A DNA stretch of 64,000 nucleotides, taken from positions 45,104 to 109,103 of the forward strand of contig CAZLOH010000011.1 of the NCBI GenBank assembly GCA_964561105.1, written 5' to 3'. Origin of the DNA: JADLHS01 sp964561105. Its GTDB lineage: Bacteria; Verrucomicrobiota; Verrucomicrobiia; Limisphaerales; JADLHS01. Position numbers and translations under genes: made by a program. Positions 33,869-43,847 of this stretch are shown in pieces (position 1 is the first letter of the stretch; the number at the start of each line of letters is the position of its first letter). Below the pieces are notes generated by a model. That model saw nothing but the letters and a program-made list of their open reading frames with translations, ran no database searches and was not told the origin of the DNA.

Positions 33869-35393
33869 GACCGCCACCCGCACGATGCAGGCGGAAAAAC
33901 TCCGTCGCTACTTGCGCGACGTGGTGCTGCCGTTCTCGCCGCACTATCGGGAAATGTTCCGCTCGCTGGGCTTGAGCGCCGACGACTTCCGCTCGGTGGC
34001 TGACTTGCGCCGGCTTCCGTTCACCGCAAAATCCGATTTGCTGCCAACTCCGGAAAAACCGGCACGCTACCGGGAATTCATCCTCACGCCCGATTCGCAC
34101 GAACTCGCGCGTCGTCCGCAAACCATCCTGCGGGCGTTGTTGCGCGGACGCCAGCGGGTGCAACGCGAACTGGGCGACGAGTTTCGGCCGATTCTGCTCC
34201 TTTTCACGACGGGCCGCGCTGCCGAACCGTTGCCCTTCTGCCTTACGCAACACGACCTCGGCCATCTTGCCGAGGCCGGACGGCGTGTGATGGAGGTGTG
34301 CGGCGCGCAACCCGACTTCCGGCTCATCAACGCCTTTCCGTTTGCGCCGCACCTGGCGTTCTGGCTCACACATTATGCCGGCACGGAGTTCGGCGCGCTC
34401 ATGACCAGCACCGGCGGCGGCAAAGTCATGGGCACGGAGGGGAATCTCCGCCTCATGCGCAAACTCAGCCCCGACGTCATCATCGGCGTGCCCACGTTCG
34501 TTTATCATTTGCTGCATCAGGCGGCTGACGAAGGACTGCGTTGTGAAAACCTGAAGAAGATTGTGCTGGGCGGAGAAAAGGTCAGTGATGGTCTGCGCCA
34601 GAAACTTCACGGCTTGGCGTGTGAACTCGGGGCGCGGCAAGTGGACGTGCTGGCCACCTACGGGTTCACCGAAGCGAAGATGGCCTTCGCCGAGTGTCCC
34701 ACCCCGCACGGCCAGCCGACCAGCGGCTACCATCTTTATCCCGATCTCGCCATCGTGGAAATCGTGGACCCGAAAACGGGTGAACCGCTCCCGCCCGGCA
34801 GTCCCGGCGAGATCGTAATGACGCCGCTCGATGCGCGTGGTTCGGTGGTGCTGCGTTATCGCACTGGTGATTGCATTGACGGCGGACTGGTCCACGACTC
34901 CTGCCCGCATTGCGGTCGCTCCGTACCGCGGCTCATCGGGAAAATTTCCCGCGGCTCCGAAATCCGCGAGATGAACCTCGACAAGCTCAAAGGCACGCTC
35001 GTGGATTTCAATCAGCTTGAACATGTCCTCGACGACGCCCCGCACATCGGCGCGTGGCAACTGGAGTTGCGCAAATTCCACGATGATCCCCACGAAGTGG
35101 ATGAAATCATCCTGCACGTCCAGAAGAGTGACGGCACGGACGACGATGAAATTGCCCGCAGCGTGACCGAACGCATGTTCAACCAGACCGAGGTTCACCC
35201 CAACCGGATTCTTTTCCACAACATCGCCGAGATGCGCCGGCTTCAAGGCGTGGGCGTCCTGATGAAAGAGCAAAAAGTCGTGGATCATCGGCCGACGGCC
35301 CACGGTCCCGGCTCGTCGGCGCCGACTCAAACTACAACCAGCGGTGATGCCACCGACGCGAAGGACCACCGCAATCTCGTTACGACATCATGA
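33825..35393 (+). CDS. AMP-forming acyl/aryl-CoA ligase-like protein (PaaK-type)
   Basis: This 522-residue adenylate-forming enzyme is of the phenylacetate-CoA ligase-like branch. VLGGEKVSDGLRQKL, ATYGFTEAKMAFAEC and LRYRTGDCIDGG correspond to motifs around the adenylate site. A zinc-knuckle-like CPHCGRSVPRLIGKISRG follows. The usual Ser/Thr-rich phosphate loop is reduced to LLLFTTGRAAEPLPF, so substrate activation should be tested rather than assumed. The last 40 residues are low-complexity. It overlaps the thiolase gene by 4 bases (ATGA) and probably activates acids released by the upstream phospholipase. Confidence 0.82.
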   Translation: MKPNPTTKRWPQLAETATRTMQAEKLRRYLRDVVLPFSPHYREMFRSLGLSADDFRSVADLRRLPFTAKSDLLPTPEKPARYREFILTPDSHELARRPQTILRALLRGRQRVQRELGDEFRPILLLFTTGRAAEPLPFCLTQHDLGHLAEAGRRVMEVCGAQPDFRLINAFPFAPHLAFWLTHYAGTEFGALMTSTGGGKVMGTEGNLRLMRKLSPDVIIGVPTFVYHLLHQAADEGLRCENLKKIVLGGEKVSDGLRQKLHGLACELGARQVDVLATYGFTEAKMAFAECPTPHGQPTSGYHLYPDLAIVEIVDPKTGEPLPPGSPGEIVMTPLDARGSVVLRYRTGDCIDGGLVHDSCPHCGRSVPRLIGKISRGSEIREMNLDKLKGTLVDFNQLEHVLDDAPHIGAWQLELRKFHDDPHEVDEIILHVQKSDGTDDDEIARSVTERMFNQTEVHPNRILFHNIAEMRRLQGVGVLMKEQKVVDHRPTAHGPGSSAPTQTTTSGDATDAKDHRNLVTTS

Positions 35394-36676
35394 ACCCCGG
35401 CCGCCTCGTCATCGTGGATGGCGTCCGCACGCCGTTTTGCAAGGCGGGCACGGAACTCGCCACGCTCGGGGCGGAGGAACTGGGCCGCATGGCTGTCAGC
35501 GCCTTGCTCGCCCGCACCGCGTTCGATCCCGCGCTCGTGGATCAAGTCGTCTTCGGCTGTGTCGCGCAACCGGCCGAGGCCGCCAACGTCGCGCGGGTCA
35601 TTGCGTTGCGCGCCGGACTGCCCGAATCCATTCCCGCCATCACCGTCCATCGCAATTGCGCCTCCGGTTGCGAAGCCCTGACGCAAGCCGACGAATTGAT
35701 GCGCGCCGGGCATGGCTCGGTGTTCCTCGTGGGCGGCACGGAAAGCATGTCCAACATCCCGCTGTTGTTTAAGCGGACGACAGCGGAAAAATTTGCCCGG
35801 CTCCAACGTGCCAAAACTTTCGGCCAGCGCCTGCGCGGACTGGCAGCCTTCCGGCCGTCGGATTTTTCACCGCGCGTCGGTTTGATGCTCGGTCTGACCG
35901 ATCCCACCTGCGGCCTGAACATGGGTGAAACCGCCGAGGTGCTCGCGCGCGAGTTCAGCGTTGGTCGGGCGGAGCAGGACGCGTTCGCCTTGCAATCTCA
36001 TCAACGCGCCGCCGCCGCCCACGCGCGTCTCGCGGATGAAATTGCTCCCGTCTTTCTCACGAACAACGGCGCGCACCCGATCACGCAAGACAATGGCCCG
36101 CGCGCCAACCAGAATCTTGAGGCGCTCACCAGGCTGAAACCGTTTTTCGATCGCAAACACGGCACCGTCACCGCGGGCAACGCCTCCCCGATCACCGACG
36201 GCGCGGTGGCCCTGCTCGTGATGAGCGAACGCCGCGCGCAGGAACTCGGCTGCCAGCCGCTCGGAGCGCTGGCCGGTTACGCCTACACCGGTTGCGATCC
36301 GAAGCGCATGGGACTGGGGCCGGTGTTCGCCATCGCCCGCGCCGAAGCCCAATGCGGCCTCAAACTGGCCGACGCCGATCTCATCGAGATCAACGAAGCC
36401 TTCGCCGCCCAAATCCTCGCCGTGAAAAAAGCCGCGCGGTCGGAGGAATTTGCGCGCAAGTTTTTGGGGCGCGATCGGGCGCTCGGGGAGCTACCCGATG
36501 AAATCCTCAATGTCAACGGCGGCGCGATTGCCCTCGGCCATCCCGTGGGCGCCACCGGCGCGCGGTTGCCCTTGACCGTGCTCAAAGAACTGCGGCGTCG
36601 CAACCAGAAGCGCGCGCTCGTCTCCGTTTGTGTCGGGGGCGGCCAGGGCGCGGCTCTGTGGCTGGAAAGGATGTGA
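35390..36676 (+). CDS. acetyl-CoA acyltransferase (thiolase)
   Basis: This 428-residue thiolase catalyses the last step of beta-oxidation, or the reverse condensation. The nucleophilic Cys lies in HRNCASGCEAL near residue 90. The second active-site pair lies in GGAIALGHPVGATGAR and the final Cys in VSVCVGGGQGAALW. It fits the FadA/FadI group that partners with a multifunctional enzyme. Here the partner gene starts 3 bases after its stop. Confidence 0.94.
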   Translation: MNPGRLVIVDGVRTPFCKAGTELATLGAEELGRMAVSALLARTAFDPALVDQVVFGCVAQPAEAANVARVIALRAGLPESIPAITVHRNCASGCEALTQADELMRAGHGSVFLVGGTESMSNIPLLFKRTTAEKFARLQRAKTFGQRLRGLAAFRPSDFSPRVGLMLGLTDPTCGLNMGETAEVLAREFSVGRAEQDAFALQSHQRAAAAHARLADEIAPVFLTNNGAHPITQDNGPRANQNLEALTRLKPFFDRKHGTVTAGNASPITDGAVALLVMSERRAQELGCQPLGALAGYAYTGCDPKRMGLGPVFAIARAEAQCGLKLADADLIEINEAFAAQILAVKKAARSEEFARKFLGRDRALGELPDEILNVNGGAIALGHPVGATGARLPLTVLKELRRRNQKRALVSVCVGGGQGAALWLERM

Positions 36677-36679
36677 ACC

Positions 36680-38845
36680 ATGATTGCATTGGAATCAAAG
36701 CCGTCATCCCGAACGCTGAATCCGGTTACGCCGCAACCCGCCGGACCAAACATCCGTCGCACTGTCCGTCCGGACGGCATCTGCCTGCTCACCTTTGATC
36801 GGCCTGGCTCATCGGCGAACATTTTTGACCGACGCACCCTCCGGGAGCTCGACGAGGAACTCGAATTGATCGAACGCGCCCAACCGCTCACGGGCGTGGT
36901 ACTCCTCAGCGCCAAACCATCCATCTTCATTGCCGGTGCCGATCTCAAATCCCTCAGCGAAGCCGCACCCGAGGAGGTTCGTGAATTGATCGAACTTGGC
37001 CAGCGCGTGTTTAACCGCCTTGCCGCCCTGCGGATTCCAACGGCGGCCGCGATTCACGGCGCCGCCGTTGGCGGTGGTTGCGAAATGGCCTTGGCGTGCG
37101 ATTACCGCGTGGCTTCGCTTGACCGCGCCACCAAGATCGGCCTGCCGGAAACTCAGATCGGCCTGCTGCCCGCCTGGGGCGGCTCGACGCGCCTGCCCCG
37201 GCTCATCGGTTTGCCAAAGGCGCTCGCAATCATCCTCGCGGGGAAAACCCTGGCGGCGAAACCGGCGCTAAAGTGCGGCCTGGTGGACGAGCTCGCGCCT
37301 GTTGAATACCTGCTGGACGCTGCAATCAAGAAAATTTCCCGGGGGAAACCGCAGCGGAAAAGCCATCGCTTGACCAACAACGCGCTCGTCGCGCGCGTGA
37401 TTGCCGCCCGCGTCCGCCCACAGCTCCGACAGAAAACTCGCGGCCATTATCCGGCCGTGACCAAAGCCCTCGACGTGGCCACCCGCGGCATTTCCAGTTC
37501 GATTGAAAATTCCCTGGCCCGGGAACGCGCCGGCATTCTGGAACTGGCGCAAACCGAAACCACCCGCAACTTGATTCGCATTTTCTTCCTTCAGGAGCGC
37601 GCTAAAAAGCTGACGATTCCCAATGCGTCGCCCTCTGACGCGAACGCCATCGCTCGCACGGCCGTCATCGGCGCGGGCGTGATGGGCGCGGGCATCGCCC
37701 AATGGATCAGCGCCCGGCGGACGCCCGTCATCTTGCGCGACATCAACCCGGAACAGGTCGTCCGCGGCATGTCTGCCATCGGAAAACTTTATCGCGACGG
37801 CATCAAGCGCCACGTCTTCACGCCGCTGGAAGCGCGGCAGGGCCTGGATCGAATCACTCCCGCGCCGTCCGAAGTTCCCCTGCGCAATGTTGATCTCGTG
37901 GTCGAGGCCGCCGTGGAAAAACTGGAGCTGAAGAAAAAACTGTTCGCCCGCCTGGCTGAACTGGCTTCCGACCAGACCATCCTGGCGACGAACACCTCCG
38001 CGTTGTCGGTCACCGAAATTGCCGCCGGGGTGCGGCGACCGGAGCGCGTCCTGGGTTTGCACTTCTTCAACCCGGTTCACCGGATGCAACTCGTCGAGGT
38101 TGTCGCCGCGAAGCAGACCGCCCCGGAAGTCCTCCAACGCGCGCTGCAATTCGTCCAGCGCATTGGCAAACTGCCCGTCGTGGTGCAGGACAGTCCCGGC
38201 TTCGTCGTGAACCGCATCCTGATGCCGTATCTCATTGAGGCGGGGAATCTGTTCGCGGCCGGCGCCGCCACCAACGATCTCGACACGGCGATGCTTGATT
38301 TCGGAATGCCGATGGGGCCGCTGCGCTTGCTCGATGAAGTTGGCCTGGACGTTTCATTGCACGTTGCCGAAACGCTCGCCGCTGCGTTCGGTGACCGGCT
38401 GAAAATTCCCGCGCACCTCGGCGAGATGGTCCAGGCCGGCTTGCTGGGGCGCAAGACCGGAAGCGGTTACTACCGGCACGACAAATCGAAACGGGACGCC
38501 CGACCAAATCCTGACACGGCCACTTTTGTGAAGCGCGATTCGGCGCAATCGTTGTCGCGCGACGAACTTCGCGAACGCATGGTGCTGTTGATGGTGAATG
38601 AATCCGCGCGCTGTCTCGAAGAAGCCATCGTTGCCGCGCCCGATGACATTGATTTTGCGATGATCATGGGCACCGGCTTTGCGCCTTTCCACGGCGGTCC
38701 GCTCCGTTACGCGGAAGCGATTGGCATTGGAAAACTGGTGACGGCCATGGGGCGATTGGCGGATGCGGGAGCAAAACATTTTGCCCCGTGCGCGCTGCTC
38801 GCGCGACTGGCCGCCAGCGGCCAGACGTTTTACCACCGAAAGTGA
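36680..38845 (+). CDS. multifunctional enoyl-CoA hydratase / 3-hydroxyacyl-CoA dehydrogenase (FadB/FadJ-like)
   Basis: This 721-residue enzyme handles two middle steps of beta-oxidation. The N-terminal crotonase domain has IHGAAVGGGCEMALACDYR and GLPETQIGLLPAWGGSTRLP with the two catalytic Glu residues. The dehydrogenase domain starts near residue 320 with AVIGAGVMGAGIAQWI for NAD. HFFNPVHRMQLVEVV carries the catalytic His. PGFVVNRILMPYL and the C-terminal FGMPMGPLRLLDEVGLD are also typical. It lies between the thiolase and acyl-CoA dehydrogenase genes in one operon. Confidence 0.95.
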   Translation: MIALESKPSSRTLNPVTPQPAGPNIRRTVRPDGICLLTFDRPGSSANIFDRRTLRELDEELELIERAQPLTGVVLLSAKPSIFIAGADLKSLSEAAPEEVRELIELGQRVFNRLAALRIPTAAAIHGAAVGGGCEMALACDYRVASLDRATKIGLPETQIGLLPAWGGSTRLPRLIGLPKALAIILAGKTLAAKPALKCGLVDELAPVEYLLDAAIKKISRGKPQRKSHRLTNNALVARVIAARVRPQLRQKTRGHYPAVTKALDVATRGISSSIENSLARERAGILELAQTETTRNLIRIFFLQERAKKLTIPNASPSDANAIARTAVIGAGVMGAGIAQWISARRTPVILRDINPEQVVRGMSAIGKLYRDGIKRHVFTPLEARQGLDRITPAPSEVPLRNVDLVVEAAVEKLELKKKLFARLAELASDQTILATNTSALSVTEIAAGVRRPERVLGLHFFNPVHRMQLVEVVAAKQTAPEVLQRALQFVQRIGKLPVVVQDSPGFVVNRILMPYLIEAGNLFAAGAATNDLDTAMLDFGMPMGPLRLLDEVGLDVSLHVAETLAAAFGDRLKIPAHLGEMVQAGLLGRKTGSGYYRHDKSKRDARPNPDTATFVKRDSAQSLSRDELRERMVLLMVNESARCLEEAIVAAPDDIDFAMIMGTGFAPFHGGPLRYAEAIGIGKLVTAMGRLADAGAKHFAPCALLARLAASGQTFYHRK

Positions 38846-38852
38846 GGACACT

Positions 38853-40781
38853 ATGAACGACCTGAAATCTGCACCTCCCGAGACGCGATCAAAGCCGATG
38901 GACGAAGCGCAACCGGTCATTGACACGTCGAAGATGAACGAAGGTCAGCGCGCCGCATTGGAGCTTACCGAAGCCGCGCGCGAAACCGCCCGGACGCGCA
39001 CCTTCGCCGCCGGCTTGTTCATGGGCGAAATGAACCTGGGCGACTTCAGCCCGTTCCCCGTGCAAAGCGACGAAGCGCGTGACCAGGGCGATGCCTTTCT
39101 GGAGCGGCTCGAACAAATCCTGCGAACGAAAACGAACCCCGATGAGATTGATGCCACCGGCGAAATCCCCGAGCCCGTCCTGGAAGAGCTGGCAAGGCTC
39201 GGCGCGTTTGGCATCAAGATTTCGCCCGAGTACGGCGGGTTGGGTTTGTCCCAGACCAACTACTGTCGCGCGGCCATGCTGCTCGGCAGTTGGTGTGGCA
39301 ATCTCACCGCGCTCCTCTCCGCGCACCAATCCATCGGCGTGCCGCAACCGTTGATTCTGTTCGGCACGGAGTCGCAGAAGAAACAATTCCTGCCCCGCGT
39401 CGCGCGCGGCGAAATTTCGGCGTTCGCCCTCACCGAACAGGGCGTAGGCTCGGACCCCGCCGCCATGAACACGCGCGCCGAACCGACCCCGGATGGAAAG
39501 CATTTCATCCTCAACGGCGAAAAATTGTGGTGCACCAACGTCACGAAGGCCGGGGTAATCGTCGTCATGGCCAAGACTCCGCCGAAGGAAGTGAACGGCC
39601 GGAAGAAGGACCAAATCACCGCGTTCATCGTGGAGATGAACACGCCGGGCATCGAGGTGATTCACCGCTGCCGGTTCATGGGATTGAAGGCGCTTTACAA
39701 CGGCGTCGTCCGCTTCACCAACGTCCGCGTGCCGCGCGAAAACATTTTGCTCGCCGAGGGCAAGGGCCTCCGGGTCGCGCTCACGACCCTCAACACGGGC
39801 CGGCTCACGCTGCCGGCGGGCTGCACGGGCCTGGCCAAGCGTTGTGTGGAAATCTCCCGTCAGTGGGCCGGCGCGCGGGTGCAATGGGGCGCGGCCATCG
39901 GCCACCACGCGGCCATCGCCGACAAACTCGCGCGCATGGCGGCGAACACGTTTGCGATGGAAGCCATGACGCTCCTCGCCGCGAGTCGCGTGGACCGCGA
40001 CAAACACGCCGACATCCGGCTCGAGGCGGCCATGTGCAAACTGTGGGGCTCGGAAATGGCGTGGGAGATTGTCAATGAGGCGATGCAAATCCGCGGTGGG
40101 CGCGGTTACGAAACGGCGTTGTCGCTCCGGGCGCGCGGCGAAGCGGGCGTGCCGCTGGAACGAATGTTGCGCGATTGCCGCATCAACACCATCTTCGAAG
40201 GGTCCAGCGAAATCATGCGCCTGTTCATCGCGCGCGAGGCGCTCGATCCCCATCTGCAAGTCGCCGGCGTCGCGCTCGACTCCCGCCGGCCGTTGTCGCA
40301 ACGCCTCGGCGCAGCGATCAAGGCCGGCTGGTTCTATGCCCGCTGGTATCCCCGGCAATGGCTGCCGTTTCAGGAATGGTTTCAGGCGAACGAAGGCGGC
40401 GCGACGTTTGCCCAACATCGGCGCTATGTGGCGCGCACGAGCCGCCGGCTGGCCCGTGCCCTCTTTCACGCGATGCTGCGTCACGGCCCGAAACTGGAGA
40501 AGCGACAAATGCTGCTCGGCCGTTATGTGGACATCGCCACGGAATTGTTTGCCATCACCGCGACCTGCCTGCGGGCGGAACGGATGTTGAAGTCCAACGC
40601 GAACAATCTGGAGAAGTCGGATCTGATCGCGCTGGTGAACTGTTTCTGCCGCATGTCGCGGTTGCGCATTGGCCGGCATTTTGCGGGCATCCACTACAAC
40701 GCGGACCAGTGCGGGTATCAACTGGCCCGGCGGTTACTCGCGGGCAAACTGACTTCCATCGAGAGTGGCATGGTGCGATAG
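38853..40781 (+). CDS. acyl-CoA dehydrogenase
   Basis: This FAD enzyme (642 residues) carries out the first oxidation of beta-oxidation. Motifs include FGIKISPEYGGLGLSQTNY, FALTEQGVGSDPAAMNTRAE, the GEKLWCTN strand, and the CoA/FAD-binding RGGRGYETALSLRARGE and INTIFEGSSEIMRLFIARE in the third domain. The length and the C-terminal extra helical domain resemble FadE/ACAD9-VLCAD-type enzymes for long chains. ATG 38853, seven bases after the previous stop, was chosen. The five genes from 31859 form one functional unit for lipid use. Confidence 0.93.
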   Translation: MNDLKSAPPETRSKPMDEAQPVIDTSKMNEGQRAALELTEAARETARTRTFAAGLFMGEMNLGDFSPFPVQSDEARDQGDAFLERLEQILRTKTNPDEIDATGEIPEPVLEELARLGAFGIKISPEYGGLGLSQTNYCRAAMLLGSWCGNLTALLSAHQSIGVPQPLILFGTESQKKQFLPRVARGEISAFALTEQGVGSDPAAMNTRAEPTPDGKHFILNGEKLWCTNVTKAGVIVVMAKTPPKEVNGRKKDQITAFIVEMNTPGIEVIHRCRFMGLKALYNGVVRFTNVRVPRENILLAEGKGLRVALTTLNTGRLTLPAGCTGLAKRCVEISRQWAGARVQWGAAIGHHAAIADKLARMAANTFAMEAMTLLAASRVDRDKHADIRLEAAMCKLWGSEMAWEIVNEAMQIRGGRGYETALSLRARGEAGVPLERMLRDCRINTIFEGSSEIMRLFIAREALDPHLQVAGVALDSRRPLSQRLGAAIKAGWFYARWYPRQWLPFQEWFQANEGGATFAQHRRYVARTSRRLARALFHAMLRHGPKLEKRQMLLGRYVDIATELFAITATCLRAERMLKSNANNLEKSDLIALVNCFCRMSRLRIGRHFAGIHYNADQCGYQLARRLLAGKLTSIESGMVR

Positions 40782-40919
40782 CCGGCCCGGCACTGGCAAT
40801 CTTGCCAGACGCGGACGGAGTTCGACTCCACCACTGACAAATGTGCGTCCGGCCAGTTCCGGCGTCGCTCACCAACCCCGGCTTGTCTTTCCACGATTCA
40901 ATGCCTATCGTCGCCGCGC

Positions 40920-43844
40920 ATGAGCCTCGGCCCCTTCGTCCGGCGTGTGTTTGCCCGCTCCGTGTTGCTGTTCCTGTCGTTGCCGATGGCGACGACTGCG
41001 GGCGCCAGCGACATTCTGCCCCCGGGATTTCGACCGAAACCCGTCGGCGTTCACGCGCTGGTTGGAGGCAAGGTTGTTATCAAACCCGGGGAGGTTCTCG
41101 AGGGCGCAACCATCGTCATTCGGGATGGCTATTTCGAGTCCGTGGGGAAAAATGTTTCCCCTCCCGCCGACGCGCGGGTGTGGGACATGAGCGGACTGAC
41201 GATTTACGCCGGGTTCATTGAACCGTATCTGCCGCTGGGCCAGACGAACCAACCCATTTCCACCACGGATTCGGAGCCGGTCAATTCCCGCACGCTGGCT
41301 GCGGGGGGTGTGAATTTCTTCGGCGCGCCGGGCCAGCGCACCGACTCCGGACGGCGCGGTCCGGGCTATGAAGTTTCCAAAGTCACTCCCGAGGTTCGCG
41401 CGGTGCGGAACTACACGCCGGACCGGAAAATCATCACCCCGTTGCGTGAACTGGGTTTCACCAGCGCCGTCGTGGCGCCGTCGCGGGGCATCGTGCGCGG
41501 CACGAGCGCGCTCGTGGAATTGGCGGACCAGGACCCGAACGAGGTCATCGTGAAACCGGATGTGTTTCAAGTCATCGCGTTCGAGACGCAACCGGAGGAC
41601 GAGGGCGCGTATCCGGGGTCGCTCATGGGTGCGATTGCCGTGGTGCGACAGAGCTTTTTCGACGCGCAGTACTATGCGCAATTCCGGTGGGGCGAGGCTG
41701 CTGACGAGCAGGCTCGCGAGGACGCTCGCCCCACCAAAGCCAGGCCGGAGTACAACCCGTCGCTGAGCGCGTTGATTCCTGCAGCGACAGGCAAACAACG
41801 CGTGCTGTTCGAGCCGGGCAGTGCGCTGATGGTGGACCGGGCGGCACGGGTGGCGCGGGAACTGAAACTGGATTTTGCCATCGTCTCCTGCGACCAAGAA
41901 TGGCGCCGGCCCGATCTGGCGAAGGAAACCGGCGCGACGTTCATCGTGCCGGTGGACTTTCCGACCTTGCCCAAGCTGCCGAGCGAGGACGATTGGGATC
42001 AAGTGACCTTGGACCAACTGCGCGCGTGGGATTGGGCGGCGGAGAACCCGGCGTTGTTGCGCCAGCAAAAACTCGACATCGCGCTGACCACTTATGCGTT
42101 GAAGGACAAGAAGGACTTTCGCAAGAACGTGCGACGCGCGCTGGACCGCGGCCTGTTGGAGATTGATGCCCTGGCCGCTCTGACAACCATTCCGGCCAAA
42201 CTCTGCGGTGTGGACCAACAACTCGGCACGATTGAGGTCGGCAAGATTGCCAATCTGACCATTGTGGACGGCAAAGGTTATTTCGATCCTGAATCCCGCG
42301 TGCGTGAAGTCTGGGTGGATGGGCGCAACTATCACGTGCAGTCCGCCAAAGAAGTTGCGAAGAAAGATGATGGCGAAAATGGAGAGAAAACGGAGCAGGG
42401 CAAGGCGGATAACGGGAAGAAAGAAGCGGAGTTGAAGGAGCTTCAGAGCAAACGCGTGGCGCACTTGCCGCTGGAGGGGCGTGGTCCGCTAAGCGACCAG
42501 TCCACTGACCTCCTGCACGATGCGACGATCTGGACCTGCGCGACGGCCGGGATTTTGACAAACGGGGAGCTGGTGATTGCCAGTGGGAAGATTTCCCGCG
42601 TCAGCGCAAAACCCGGGGCCGCAGGTTCGGCGCGTGCGCCAAGCGGTCGCCACATCACCCCCGGCCTGATTGACGCGCACAGCCACTCGGCGATTCTCGG
42701 CGCGGTGAACGAAAGCACACTGCCTTCGACGGCGATGGTGCGCATCGGCGATGTGGTGAATTCGGAGACGCGCAACCTCCAGGACGAACTGGCCGGCGGG
42801 TTGACCACGGCAAATTTGTTGCACGGCTCGGCCAATCCGATTGGTGGCCAAAACCAGATCATCAAGTTGCGCGACGGCGCCAGCCCGGAGGAAATGAAGT
42901 TCGAAGGCGCGCCGCCGGGCATCAAGTTCGCCCTGGGCGAAAACGTGAAGCAATCCAACTGGGGCGAAAAGTTCACGACCCGCTTTCCGCAATCGCGCAT
43001 GGGCGTGCCCACGTTTTATCGGAATCGCTTCACCGCCGCGCAGCAATACTTGAAGGAGTGGAGCGAGTTCAAAAAGAGCGGCGGCGTTGCACCGCGCCGG
43101 GATCTCGAACTCGAAGCCCTCGGCGAGATCATCGAGGGGAAGCGGTTCATCCATTGCCACAGCTATCGGCAGGATGAAATGCTTGCGCTCCTCCGCACGA
43201 TGGAAAGTTTCGGCGTTCGGGTCGGCACACTGCAACACGCGCTCGAAGGCTACAAGATTGCCGATGAAATCGCCCGGGCCGGTGTGGGCGTGTCCTGCTT
43301 CGCCGACTGGTGGGCCTACAAGTTCGAGGTGTATGACGCGATTCCCTACAACGGCAGCTTGATGCGCGACCGCGGCGTGTTGGTGTCGTTCAACTCGGAC
43401 TCGTCCGATCTGGCGCGGCGGCTGAACACGGAAGCGGCCAAAGCAGTTAAGTTTGGCGGCACACCCGAGGAAGAGGCGCTGAAATTCGTGACGATCAATC
43501 CGGCGAAACAACTCGGCATTGACCAGCGCGTTGGCTCCCTCGAACCGGGCAAGGACGCGGATTTCGTCGTCTGGTCGGGCCATCCACTGGATTCGCGCAG
43601 CGTGGTGTTGCAGACGTGGATTGACGGGAAGAAATACTTCGATCGCGACGAATCGGCGAAACGCGCGGCGGCACTCCAGCAGGAACGCGCCGACTTGATC
43701 GCCAAGGCGAAGAAACTCGCGAAACTGTCCGGCGGAGGTGGCGGTGGTGATGGTGGAGGAGACGACGACGGCTCGTTCTTTCGCGCTTCGTTGGAGCACC
43801 AATTTGATGGTGTCGAGCGTCACTGCCTGGAGGAGGGACACTGA
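40920..43844 (+). CDS. exported tandem amidohydrolase-like protein
   Basis: This 974-residue protein has a signal peptide (SVLLFLSLPMATTAGAS). It contains two amidohydrolase-like halves. The first (to about residue 465) has the end motif GTIEVGKIANLTIVDGKGYF but reads YAGFIEPYLPLGQ where active enzymes have a metal-binding HxH. The second (from about 520) keeps PGLIDAHSHSAI, HCHSYRQDEM, TLQHALEGYK and SFNSDSSDLARR as metal and catalytic ligands. It ends GSLEPGKDADFVVWSGHPLD. An in-frame palindromic repeat lies near residues 256-272. The substrate is unknown; imidazolonepropionase-like or peptidase roles are possible. Confidence 0.88.
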   Translation: MSLGPFVRRVFARSVLLFLSLPMATTAGASDILPPGFRPKPVGVHALVGGKVVIKPGEVLEGATIVIRDGYFESVGKNVSPPADARVWDMSGLTIYAGFIEPYLPLGQTNQPISTTDSEPVNSRTLAAGGVNFFGAPGQRTDSGRRGPGYEVSKVTPEVRAVRNYTPDRKIITPLRELGFTSAVVAPSRGIVRGTSALVELADQDPNEVIVKPDVFQVIAFETQPEDEGAYPGSLMGAIAVVRQSFFDAQYYAQFRWGEAADEQAREDARPTKARPEYNPSLSALIPAATGKQRVLFEPGSALMVDRAARVARELKLDFAIVSCDQEWRRPDLAKETGATFIVPVDFPTLPKLPSEDDWDQVTLDQLRAWDWAAENPALLRQQKLDIALTTYALKDKKDFRKNVRRALDRGLLEIDALAALTTIPAKLCGVDQQLGTIEVGKIANLTIVDGKGYFDPESRVREVWVDGRNYHVQSAKEVAKKDDGENGEKTEQGKADNGKKEAELKELQSKRVAHLPLEGRGPLSDQSTDLLHDATIWTCATAGILTNGELVIASGKISRVSAKPGAAGSARAPSGRHITPGLIDAHSHSAILGAVNESTLPSTAMVRIGDVVNSETRNLQDELAGGLTTANLLHGSANPIGGQNQIIKLRDGASPEEMKFEGAPPGIKFALGENVKQSNWGEKFTTRFPQSRMGVPTFYRNRFTAAQQYLKEWSEFKKSGGVAPRRDLELEALGEIIEGKRFIHCHSYRQDEMLALLRTMESFGVRVGTLQHALEGYKIADEIARAGVGVSCFADWWAYKFEVYDAIPYNGSLMRDRGVLVSFNSDSSDLARRLNTEAAKAVKFGGTPEEEALKFVTINPAKQLGIDQRVGSLEPGKDADFVVWSGHPLDSRSVVLQTWIDGKKYFDRDESAKRAAALQQERADLIAKAKKLAKLSGGGGGGDGGGDDDGSFFRASLEHQFDGVERHCLEEGH
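41687..41734. repeat. palindromic repeat inserted in frame in the amidohydrolase gene
   Basis: The outer arms ggtggggcgag and ctcgccccacc are a perfect 11-base inverted repeat around a gctcgcgagg centre. It is translated as RWGEAADEQAREDARPTKA, a charged loop. The same outer arms occur at 63628, 63671 and 63740 in non-coding DNA. Confidence 0.82.
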
Positions 43845-43847
43845 TTT

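Noticed and set aside
38889..40721. A 610-codon open frame on the minus strand opposite the acyl-CoA dehydrogenase gene
   Set aside because: It is a GC-driven shadow frame, Arg/His/Ala-rich, with no domain, while the plus strand has a complete family match.
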